Positions 45,065 to 52,817 of a stretch of DNA of 64,000 nucleotides are shown here, in pieces. Below the pieces are notes generated by a model that saw nothing but the letters and a program-made list of their open reading frames with translations, searched no databases and was not told the DNA's origin. The number at the start of each line of letters is the position of its first letter. Within the stretch, counting starts at the first letter, position 1. The DNA comes from Lewinellaceae bacterium (GTDB lineage Bacteria; Bacteroidota; Bacteroidia; Chitinophagales; Saprospiraceae), in assembly GCA_020636005.1 (NCBI GenBank), contig JACJYR010000003.1, positions 930,001 to 994,000 of the forward strand. The letters are read 5' to 3'. Both the position numbers and the translations under genes were made by a program.

Positions 45065-48000
45065 TCACTCCACCAACACAAACCCCGCCCAAAAAAACGG
45101 GTGCTCATACCGCCACCGCACCGCCTGCTGGGCTGCCCGGAAGGCATCGGGGATGCTCATTTTGTTCTGCAGCCACTGCTCGTAAAACGCTGCCATCAGT
45201 TCCTGCGTCTGCTGGTCGGGCACCTGCCACAGGCTCATGATGAGGTACTTCGCCCCGGCAATCTTGAACGCCCGCTGCAAGCCATAGACGCCCTCGTTGC
45301 CGTCAATATCGCCCAGCCCGGTTTCGCAGGCGGACAACACGACGAGTTCCGTTCCGGACAAGTCCATCTGGCTGATTTCGTAGGCCGTCAAAATGCCGTC
45401 CTCCATATCGGGACGCTGGGGCTTGCCCGTTTTCCAGGCGTGGTTGCCGCCCGCCAGGATCAAGCCGGAGCGGATCATCGGCTGGTCGGAAACCTTGAAA
45501 ACCGGCTCGTCCCCCTCACTTCTCACACGCTCACCTCTCACCTCTCTCCGGGGATCAGGGAAGAAATAGCCGTGCGTGGCGAGGTGGATGACCTGCGGCG
45601 AAACAGCCCTTTTTCCGGGGTCGCCCACTGATTTGAAGTGCTCTTCCGTTGCTTGTAGCCCGCTCTGCAAAACCGCCTGAAACCCGCCCGCCGACAAGCT
45701 GCTTTGAACCGCCTTCGATTCTTTTTCCGTCCAATTCAGGAAGGCCCAACTGCCTCCCCTCAGCGTGGAATCGGTCGTGCTGAAATCCAGTTCGCCCCGG
45801 CTGCGGCTGACAAGGAGCGATGTGGCGGCGGTGTCAATCAGCATGGAATCGGAGGCAGGGTCGTAAATCACGCCGCCGTAAATCAGTGCAGATTTTTCCT
45901 CCGGGGCTTGGGGCGCTGCTTTTATAACGAGCTGCCGGGTACTGCCGAGCTGTACGAAATGATAACGGTCAGCCAGCATTTCTTCCGGCTTCCAGGCAAC
46001 CGGAATGGCTGCCAAGTTGAGCCGGAACAGCAGCCCTGAGGGAGCGTAATAAATGGTTTTTACGCCCTGCAATGTTGTTTCCAGGTTTCTCCAAACGAGG
46101 TCATAAAGCTGCGTAGAGGTGCCGCCATAAAGGTCGTTCACGTAGTCCGACCGGCGGTTTTTGCGCTTCTGGAGCAGGTCGTTCAGTTGTTTTTCTTCGA
46201 AAAGCGGCACAAAAACGGGCTGTGCATCGCCTGGGCGCAGCACCAATGCGGCGTATTGCACGATGTCCGTTTTCTCGGGGTATGTTATTTTAAAATGAAC
46301 AAACTCGACCGCCGCTTCGCCGGGCCGGAGCGCCGCCTGCACCTCCTGCCAGGCGACCTGCCGCACTGCTTCGCCATAGCCTGCCACGTTGTGCGCCAGG
46401 GATTTTTCTGCTTTCTCTGCATCTGATTCCAGTTGTGAGATTAGGTCGTTGTTACGTTCATTAACAGCCAATGAAAACTGTTTTGCTAACTGTCGGCGGA
46501 AGCCAGTCAGTTGATTGAACAATTTGATTGATGCTGAATCCCGGGTCGCCAACCGACGCACCTGACCAACGGCGCTTTGCAGGAACCCTTTTTGAAAAAG
46601 CGCATTGTCATAGCAAATAGGTGTGAGGCTTTCCCGATGCATAGGCAGCGCTGATAGGCAAGAAAAGACTATGTCACCAGCCTCCGAAAAGCTGCGGACG
46701 TATTGCGAAAGCTCTTGCTCTGACATGAAGGTAGCAGCCTTTGTCGCCGCTTCTTCCAGCATTTTCAACTTCCTTTTGTTGGTTTCCACGGCTGCCCCTG
46801 TCCGTCCGGTTTTGAATTGCCATATGGCATAGCTGTCGAGCGTTTGGAAAAAATTGGGATGCTGTGTCGCTTTGTTATGCTCGAAAATACTGATGGCTTC
46901 TTCGTAGAGAGGCCCTGCATCTTCGTAGCGATTCAATTCCATGTAAAGGTTGGCCTCAGTGCCTCTGCATGCTGCGTAGGACAAGCTTTGTTTGCCTTCT
47001 ATTTTTGCATAAACATCCCTTGCGTTTAATATAAGTGGCTCAGCTTCCTCTAATCTTCCAGTTTCCAGGTAAACGGAGCTGAGGTTGAGTTCTGCGCTTA
47101 CGCAGCTAATATGTTCTCTGCCAAAAAGCTTTTCCCGCAACGACACCGTTTGGAGTAAGTAGCTGGTGGCTTCTTCATAGCGCTGTTGGGTACTACAAAT
47201 TTCTCCAAGATTGTTTAGGATGTTGGCATAAAATGGGCTTTCCGTCCCAAGTGCCTTTTCAATTATTTCCTTCAGCTTTAAGTTCATTGCTTCCGATTCT
47301 ACATAACGACTGGTTTCACCATAAATATTTGCAAGGCTGCTGAGTGTTTTGGCGTAATCTTCATTGTCTGTGCCTATCGTTTTTTCGATAGTAGTTGCTG
47401 CTGTTATCAGAATTGGTTCTGCCTCTTCATAGCGTCCGATGGTGGCGTATATTATCCCCAAGGCATTAAGGTCAGAAGCGTATGCGGGGTGCATCTTACC
47501 GACAAGACGCTCTCGGAAAGTTAGGATTTCCTTTGACATCACAATGGCTTCATCGAATCGCCCCATGTCAATGAATAGGTTACGCAGGTTGCACCTAAAA
47601 TTGGTGTGCTGGGTTGATTTTTCACCATATAAATGTTTGGTGATTTCCAAGGCACGGAGATAGGCAGTTTCGGCCGCTGCAAAATTTCCAACTTCAATGT
47701 AGCTGAAGCCCAACAGGTTGAAGCAATTACTCCGGTTTTTGGTCATTGGGTCGGCGGCTTTTGCATAAAGCGTCTCGGCCTTCTCCAGCCACGCAATAGC
47801 TTGATTAAAATTGTTGGTGTAAAACAGCGAAGTCCCCCGTCTAAATAGACAGAGCGCATATTCCTGAGATTGGTCGCCGAAGTTCGTCAAGGCTAACGTA
47901 TCCGCTGCATCGAGCAGGGATAGAGCCATTTCGAGGTTTCCCTTCCTGGATGCTTTATCAGCCTCTTTTGCCAGGCTGTCCACTTGGTGGGCGATGGCTT

Positions 48001-48082
48001 GTTTGTCCGCATTTTGCCCAAAAAGGCAAACCGCCCAAATGCAAAGGGCAAGTGTGGTGGAGGTCTGAGTTCTTATTTTCAT
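45065..48082 (-). CDS. exported TPR-CHAT protease
   Basis: A signal peptide (TLALCIWAVCLFGQ) is followed by about ten tetratricopeptide repeats (about 30-430), a helical linker and a C-terminal CHAT domain, a caspase-like cysteine protease fold. The catalytic His is in HLATHGYF (residue 837) and the Cys in LSACETGLG (residue 919). CHAT proteases act after partner activation, and the TPRs probably sense a ligand or partner. The residues RREVRGERVRSEGDE (about 844-858) sit between the His and the Cys and translate the GTGAGAGGTGAG intergenic repeat. The gene diverges from the sigma/anti-sigma pair across 180 bases, so the three probably form one regulatory unit. Confidence 0.93.
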   Translation of the reverse strand: MKIRTQTSTTLALCIWAVCLFGQNADKQAIAHQVDSLAKEADKASRKGNLEMALSLLDAADTLALTNFGDQSQEYALCLFRRGTSLFYTNNFNQAIAWLEKAETLYAKAADPMTKNRSNCFNLLGFSYIEVGNFAAAETAYLRALEITKHLYGEKSTQHTNFRCNLRNLFIDMGRFDEAIVMSKEILTFRERLVGKMHPAYASDLNALGIIYATIGRYEEAEPILITAATTIEKTIGTDNEDYAKTLSSLANIYGETSRYVESEAMNLKLKEIIEKALGTESPFYANILNNLGEICSTQQRYEEATSYLLQTVSLREKLFGREHISCVSAELNLSSVYLETGRLEEAEPLILNARDVYAKIEGKQSLSYAACRGTEANLYMELNRYEDAGPLYEEAISIFEHNKATQHPNFFQTLDSYAIWQFKTGRTGAAVETNKRKLKMLEEAATKAATFMSEQELSQYVRSFSEAGDIVFSCLSALPMHRESLTPICYDNALFQKGFLQSAVGQVRRLATRDSASIKLFNQLTGFRRQLAKQFSLAVNERNNDLISQLESDAEKAEKSLAHNVAGYGEAVRQVAWQEVQAALRPGEAAVEFVHFKITYPEKTDIVQYAALVLRPGDAQPVFVPLFEEKQLNDLLQKRKNRRSDYVNDLYGGTSTQLYDLVWRNLETTLQGVKTIYYAPSGLLFRLNLAAIPVAWKPEEMLADRYHFVQLGSTRQLVIKAAPQAPEEKSALIYGGVIYDPASDSMLIDTAATSLLVSRSRGELDFSTTDSTLRGGSWAFLNWTEKESKAVQSSLSAGGFQAVLQSGLQATEEHFKSVGDPGKRAVSPQVIHLATHGYFFPDPRREVRGERVRSEGDEPVFKVSDQPMIRSGLILAGGNHAWKTGKPQRPDMEDGILTAYEISQMDLSGTELVVLSACETGLGDIDGNEGVYGLQRAFKIAGAKYLIMSLWQVPDQQTQELMAAFYEQWLQNKMSIPDAFRAAQQAVRWRYEHPFFWAGFVLVE
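45508..45555. repeat. GAGAGGTGAG-type repeat inside the CHAT coding region
   Basis: The plus strand reads CTCACTTCTCACACGCTCAC followed by CTCTCACCTCTC, the same vocabulary as 15039-15105 and 53979-54044. It stays in frame and adds about 15 charged residues to a loop. Confidence 0.65.
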
Positions 48083-48264
48083 TGTTTTTTATGATAGTGC
48101 GAAGCACTGGTACAGGAAAGGCTTCGTCCATAATGGCAAAGTTGAAGTTTTTTTTTGCAAATTTTCAAGGAGCCGTCAAGCCACGAAAATTCATTCCTGC
48201 CGGCAAATAACTTGTTTTATAGGGCAAAGTATTTCCTTTGCATCATCGAGCATTTCCGGCATCT

Positions 48265-48861
48265 ATGATAAATCTCCATTTTCAAAACGACACTGACCTC
48301 CTCGCCGCACTGACGGGCGCTGAACACGAGCGCTTGCAGGCCTTGCAGCATTTTTTCAAAAATCCCCGCCTCCTGCAGTGGGTGCTGCGCTACGTGCGCC
48401 AGCAGGGCGGCTCGGAGGAAGAAGGGCGGGACGTGTTCGAGGAGTCGTTCATCGTGTTCGAGCGGCAGGTGCGCAACGGGCATTTCCGGGGCGAAAGCTC
48501 GCTGGAAACCTGGTTCCATGGCATCGCCCGCTGGCAGTGGCTCGTGCATTGCCGGAAAAAGCGGCCAACTTCCGTGTTGGAGCATGTCCAATTGCCCTCG
48601 CAGCAGCCATCGCCGGAAAAAATGATAATTATTGAGGAAAGGCGGGTTATCCTTGAGCGCTTGCTTGTACAAGTAGGCGAGCGTTGCCAAAAACTGCTCG
48701 GTTTTTTCCAACTGGACTATTCCATGAAAGAAATCCGGGAAAAGATGGGCTATGCCAGCGAGCAAGTGGCCGCTAACGAGGTACATTCCTGCCGCGGAAA
48801 ACTCAAAAAACTGATCGAACAGCAACCCGAACTCCACGAAACACTTAAACACCGGACCTGA
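48265..48861 (+). CDS. ECF-like RNA polymerase sigma factor
   Basis: A 198-aa sigma-70-family factor. The region 2 pattern is FFKNPRLLQWVLRYV ... GRDVFEESFIVFERQV ... ESSLETWFHGIARWQW, and region 4 is GFFQLDYSMKEIREKMGYAS. It should direct polymerase to a private promoter set, perhaps the CHAT gene or the lectin genes. The ATG at 48265 (MINLHFQND) is used because the earlier frame extends into promoter DNA. It is followed by its probable anti-sigma gene after two bases and diverges from the CHAT gene. Confidence 0.9.
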   Translation: MINLHFQNDTDLLAALTGAEHERLQALQHFFKNPRLLQWVLRYVRQQGGSEEEGRDVFEESFIVFERQVRNGHFRGESSLETWFHGIARWQWLVHCRKKRPTSVLEHVQLPSQQPSPEKMIIIEERRVILERLLVQVGERCQKLLGFFQLDYSMKEIREKMGYASEQVAANEVHSCRGKLKKLIEQQPELHETLKHRT

Positions 48862-48863
48862 CA

Positions 48864-49721
48864 ATGAAAGATTTTTTTACGCTGATAGAAAATTATAATC
48901 TCGGCCATTTGCCGCCCGACGAGGCAGCGGAAATGGAAGCCGCCATCGCCGCCGACAAGCAGTTGGCCAATGCCGTCCGGCAACACCGGGCGGAGTGGGA
49001 AGCACAGGAACTCCTCGCCGAAAAACTGTTGCGGCAGCAAATCCGGCAGCGGTTCGACAGGCCACCAACGAGGACAAGCAATTGGTTCACAATAAATTGG
49101 AAGTGGCTTACGCCTTTGCTTGCCCTGTTGTTGCTTGGCGGCGTTTGGGTGTTTATGAAAAACGAGCCGCCGGCCCCACCTGCCGCACCGCCCATGCAGG
49201 AAACGCCTGCCCCGGCGCAGCCCTCCGTGCCCGAAACACCGGCCCAGGCACCCCAACAAGAAGTGCCGGTTGCCGAAACCCCGCAGCCCGGAGCGCCCGA
49301 CTGGGGCGCGCTCGCCGTTGCCTCCTACGCCATGCCCGAAAGCCTCGGCAGCCTGCGCGGCCAGGACGGCGACACCCTCGCCCTGGCCAGCATCGCTTTT
49401 TCAGAAAAAAAATACCGCCAAGCCGCCCGGTTGCTGACCCCGCTGCCCGAGGAGGGCCAGCAGGAGGCACTGTTGCTCAGGGCGCACGCCCAGTTTTTGG
49501 CCAAAAATTACCAGGTGGCAGCAGCCGATTTTTCAGAACTGGAAACCGGCGGCGTCTATCGCCGGGAAGCGGAGTGGTATGGCCTGCTCGCCCGCATGGC
49601 AGGCGGCAAATTTGACCCGAAGAAAGATGGCAAGCTGCTGGATGCTATTAGTCGCAACGAGAAGCACCCATACCGGGCGGCAGCAGTAGAATTGAATAAA
49701 AAAGTCGGGGCGGGCCATTAG
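48864..49721 (+). CDS. membrane-anchored probable anti-sigma factor with TPR-like outer domain
   Basis: Residues 1-65 form a cytoplasmic helical domain (LGHLPPDEAAEMEAAIAADK), as in many anti-sigma factors. One transmembrane helix follows (WLTPLLALLLLGGVWVF, about 81-97), then a Pro/Ala-rich spacer (98-150) and a C-terminal helical repeat domain with TPR-like IAFSEKKYRQAARLL and HAQFLAKNYQVAAADF. It begins two bases after the sigma factor stop and is surely co-transcribed. It probably holds the sigma factor until an envelope signal arrives. The role is inferred from gene order and topology. Confidence 0.8.
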   Translation: MKDFFTLIENYNLGHLPPDEAAEMEAAIAADKQLANAVRQHRAEWEAQELLAEKLLRQQIRQRFDRPPTRTSNWFTINWKWLTPLLALLLLGGVWVFMKNEPPAPPAAPPMQETPAPAQPSVPETPAQAPQQEVPVAETPQPGAPDWGALAVASYAMPESLGSLRGQDGDTLALASIAFSEKKYRQAARLLTPLPEEGQQEALLLRAHAQFLAKNYQVAAADFSELETGGVYRREAEWYGLLARMAGGKFDPKKDGKLLDAISRNEKHPYRAAAVELNKKVGAGH

Positions 49722-49737
49722 CATCCACCCCGGCTTT

Positions 49738-49771
49738 AGTAATCGTAAATCGCTCAATCGTAAATCGTAAA
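49738..49771. repeat. CGTAAATC short repeat
   Basis: Three to four copies of CGTAAATC fill the gap between the anti-sigma gene and the convergent regulator B. Confidence 0.7.
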
Positions 49772-50392
49772 TCAACACTCCCACCGCAGCCGCATGGCCA
49801 CTACCTCCGTTTTGGAGTTCACGCCCAGTTTCTTGTACAAATTCCGCACATGGAAAAGGATGGTGTTCACGCTGACGCCGAGCTGATCGGCGGCCAGTTT
49901 GTAGCTGAGGCCGTCGGCCAGGCACTGTACGAGCTGGGTTTCCTTGGGTGTTAGTTCCGCCGTTTTTCTTTTGGGTGAAAAATGTTCCACCAGGCGCCGG
50001 GCCACCGTGGGCGAAAGCGCAGACTTGCCCTGACAGGTATCCACCACCGCCTCTTTTATTTTTTGCAGGGAGGTGTTTTTAGTCAAATAACCCGTTGCAC
50101 CGGCGTAAAAAGCCTTCATCACCGAGTCGGAATCGTCGTTTTTGGAAAAAATAATGACCTCCGTTTTCGGGTAGGTTTTTTTCAAAAAACTGATGTCCTT
50201 CGCCGCCGAGGCTTGCCGGCCGTCGAACTCGTGCAGCACCACGTGGAGGCGGGTGTCGCAGCTTGTTTTTTGAAAAAAATCAGTGGTGTGCGCCGCCTCG
50301 TGGGCGCAGCACATGCCCTGCTGCCGGTTGAAAAACTGCACGAGGTTTTGGCGCAGGATATTGTTGTTTTCGATAATGCCGATGGAAATCAT
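49772..50392 (-). CDS. LuxR-family regulator with degenerate receiver domain (copy B)
   Basis: This paralog of 40594-41214 is nearly collinear over its whole length. The start is MISIGIIENNNILRQNL and the end KTEVVAMRLRWEC. The acidic pair is again lost (IIENNN) and the phospho-site again reads VVLHEFD, so the altered pocket is a shared trait rather than decay. The LuxR motif is SVNTILFHVRNLYKKLGV. It follows lectin/cytolysin-like gene B on the same strand, 92 bases away, exactly as copy A follows its lectin genes. The in-frame ATG four codons upstream (50404) is an alternative start, but copy A supports 50392. Confidence 0.9.
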   Translation of the reverse strand: MISIGIIENNNILRQNLVQFFNRQQGMCCAHEAAHTTDFFQKTSCDTRLHVVLHEFDGRQASAAKDISFLKKTYPKTEVIIFSKNDDSDSVMKAFYAGATGYLTKNTSLQKIKEAVVDTCQGKSALSPTVARRLVEHFSPKRKTAELTPKETQLVQCLADGLSYKLAADQLGVSVNTILFHVRNLYKKLGVNSKTEVVAMRLRWEC

Positions 50393-50396
50393 GTTA

Positions 50397-50480
50397 GTGG
50401 TCATTGGGTCATTGGGTCATCGGTCATTAGTCATCGAGGCAAAAACTGAATCAATGACTAATGAGCAATGACCAATGACT
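50397..50480. repeat. GGTCATTG inverted tandem repeat
   Basis: GTCATTGGGTCATTGGGTCAT (as overlapping GGTCATTG units) at 50399-50434 pairs with TCAATGACTAATGAGCAATG-type units at 50451-50479, forming a long hairpin between lectin gene B and regulator B. It may attenuate or process the joint transcript. Copy A has a different repeat family in the same position. Confidence 0.8.
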
Positions 50481-50483
50481 ATT

Positions 50484-52589
50484 TTAGTTACAGTCGCTGT
50501 TCCATTTCTGGTCGAGGGTGGTGCCGTAGATTTTGATACACATGTTGGGCACCGTGGGGAAAGTTTTGTCGTAAGTGGTGCGCCAGGGCTCCCATACGAG
50601 GCCGGTGGCACCCTGCACGAGGATGCGGACGTTGGTGGCGTCGAGCGGGAGGTTGTAGGTTTTGTTCCAGCCCAAAGTCGTCCCGGTCGGGTTGATGTTC
50701 TGTCCCGGTTTGCCGGGCAAGTCGTAAGTAATCTGCCAGTTGGCGACGAAGCCTGCGCCATGGGTGAACTTAATCTTGCCGGCCGACTCCGACACTTCGC
50801 CGCCGACGCTCAGGGGCCAGTCGTTGTTCCAGGCTTGCTGGAAAACAGTACCGTACACTTTGTAGCAGATATAGGTAGAACGCTCAAGGTTTTGTGTGAA
50901 AATAGTCTTTTCACCTGCCGCAATCATCACGCCTTTCACCTGGATATTCTTGGCGGCTGCCGGGATGGTGAATTTCTGCCAATAGCCTGCGCTCATGTCG
51001 TTGGTGGAAAATGATTTTGCCTGCCCGTTCAGCGTATAGTTCAGGTAAAACTTGCTCACATAGCCTGCTTCGCAGAAGAACGTCACCTCGCCCTCGATTT
51101 CGAGGGAGGGCGCTTTCCAGTTGTTTTGCGCAGATTTGACCAAACCTATCATGAACAATGCCCCTGCATTCTGGTCGGCGACGACATTTGCCATGTTGAT
51201 GTTCTCTGACATGGCGGCACGGACGGCTTGCTTGAGTTTCCATTCCGCCTGCTCGCCCTCGATAACCGCTGCACCCTGGATTATGCCAATCAATACTGAC
51301 GCCGCAATCACTGCCGCAGGACCAGTCACCACGCCTGCCCAACTCGTAGCGCCAATGGCGCCGGCAGCTCCCGAACCCGAACCAAAAGCATAGAACAAAG
51401 CGGTAGAGGTGGGTCCGACACCAGTCGTCGCCACTCCAAGCCCTGACGTAGCAGCGGCAAACCCGGCAACCAAACCGATGCCAGCAACTGCCCCTGACAC
51501 GCCTTGCACAATCTGGTTACTACCGCCGGCAGCGTAGGTAAGACCGGCTTTCAGCAACAAATCATGGGGCGGTTTGCTGGTCTTCCACATGGAGTTGTAG
51601 GGGTTGTTTCCGACGATGGCATAGCAGTCCTGTGGTTTTGTGTAGCCTGGTGCGGAGTAAGTGCAAGGGTTGTTTTTCCACACGTAGTATTCCTTCAATG
51701 TGCCAAGGGCGGCATCCACTTTTATCTGGCGATACACCTGGCTTGCCCAGTCCTTCAAAGCCATGCTTTGTGCGTCCGTACCATTTTTCTTGATTTTGTC
51801 TATGACGAGTGCGCCGATGACGCCGGTTATTTTGCTTTTCATGCTGGTCGCAACGCCTGCCCCACCGCTTATGACTATCTCTGAATTTATCTTGTTCAAA
51901 GCCTCCGCTGGTGATAGGTTAGGTGTGCCAGAAGCCGCAAAAAAGGCTTCGGTGGCTTCCAGCCCCATCGAGCCGATGGCTTGTTGGAAAGGGGTCAAGG
52001 AGGCGTATGAACTGCCGACGCCCGTGAGGCCCAACGCCTTGCACATATCCGCTTCCCAGTTTTGCTGGCGGGGAAACTGGAGCGGCTGGTTGCCCGTCGT
52101 TATCGTGCCCGTCCCAATATTAGTGTTGGTAATGATAACGGGGTCGCTGATGATTATGGGTGTGCCCGTGTTCACAACGACAGTTGTCGCCTGAAGCAAT
52201 TTAGCTACCGTGCCGCCCGCCTTGTAAATAGCAACCTGCCATCCTAACAAGTCCACTTCAAAGTAGCCGCCATTTGCCCCCAAGTTCCAACTGTCGGAAG
52301 CCCAAACTGGCGTGGTGTTATTGTAGATAACGAGGTTGCCGTCGGTCTGCATGATGGCATGTGTAACGGTTTTGCCATAGGTGCCGGTCGCCCATTTTGG
52401 CACATTGGCGGCATCGTAAACGACAAGGTTGCCGTCGGTTTGCATGGCGAGGTAGCCCTTTCCAGCAACTTCGATTTTTTGGCCTTTGTCGAGGCGCTGG
52501 TTGGAGTTCATACGGAGGGTGCTTTGCGCACTTGTTCCGAGAGAAAAAAGAAGTGAAAATAGGAGAATGAAAATGTTTGTCCGGTTCAT
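50484..52589 (-). CDS. lectin - hydrophobic helical - tandem cytolysin-domain-4 protein (copy B)
   Basis: The 701-aa paralog of 42789-44753 has the same order. A signal peptide (FILLFSLLFSLGTSAQ) precedes a bulb-type lectin domain (QTDGNLVVY, QTDGNLVIY). A helical region follows with long Gly/Ala-rich hydrophobic stretches (about 345-455; IVQGVSGAVAGIGLVAGF and onward). Two domain-4-like sandwiches end the protein. The last one (604-701) has HGAGFVANWQI, ATNVRILVQGATGLVWEPWR (undecapeptide-like, 660-670) and YGTTLDQKW with Thr-Leu. Shared blocks in the middle region include FPRQQNWE and NPC.Y plus conserved cysteines. No T9SS domain is visible, so how it leaves the periplasm is unknown. It is followed by regulator B and preceded by the hybrid kinase. 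Confidence 0.9.
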   Translation of the reverse strand: MNRTNIFILLFSLLFSLGTSAQSTLRMNSNQRLDKGQKIEVAGKGYLAMQTDGNLVVYDAANVPKWATGTYGKTVTHAIMQTDGNLVIYNNTTPVWASDSWNLGANGGYFEVDLLGWQVAIYKAGGTVAKLLQATTVVVNTGTPIIISDPVIITNTNIGTGTITTGNQPLQFPRQQNWEADMCKALGLTGVGSSYASLTPFQQAIGSMGLEATEAFFAASGTPNLSPAEALNKINSEIVISGGAGVATSMKSKITGVIGALVIDKIKKNGTDAQSMALKDWASQVYRQIKVDAALGTLKEYYVWKNNPCTYSAPGYTKPQDCYAIVGNNPYNSMWKTSKPPHDLLLKAGLTYAAGGSNQIVQGVSGAVAGIGLVAGFAAATSGLGVATTGVGPTSTALFYAFGSGSGAAGAIGATSWAGVVTGPAAVIAASVLIGIIQGAAVIEGEQAEWKLKQAVRAAMSENINMANVVADQNAGALFMIGLVKSAQNNWKAPSLEIEGEVTFFCEAGYVSKFYLNYTLNGQAKSFSTNDMSAGYWQKFTIPAAAKNIQVKGVMIAAGEKTIFTQNLERSTYICYKVYGTVFQQAWNNDWPLSVGGEVSESAGKIKFTHGAGFVANWQITYDLPGKPGQNINPTGTTLGWNKTYNLPLDATNVRILVQGATGLVWEPWRTTYDKTFPTVPNMCIKIYGTTLDQKWNSDCN

Positions 52590-52817
52590 GATGAAGATTG
52601 TTTTTAAGAAGAAAAGGATTCTATAATATCAAAGGGAGCGAAGGTTTTTGCCACTTCCTATTGACGACGGCAAAGGTGGAGGCGGAGGGCAGCAAACCTC
52701 CTTCACCATTCTTTCAAAGGGCTGGACTATCTTTTCAGGTGGGAAAAAAAGGCTGGATTATTCTTTCATCCGGGCTGGACTATTCTTTCACAGGAACAGT
52801 AAATTTTTGAAAATCAA
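52590..52817. promoter_or_regulatory. upstream region of lectin protein B with three direct repeats
   Basis: Three near-identical 18-base copies of GGCTGGACTATTCTTTCA lie at 52720-52737, 52751-52768 and 52773-52790. They sit between the end of the kinase gene and the start of lectin gene B. They could be operators for an AraC- or LuxR-type protein, or a remnant of repeated DNA. Confidence 0.5.
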
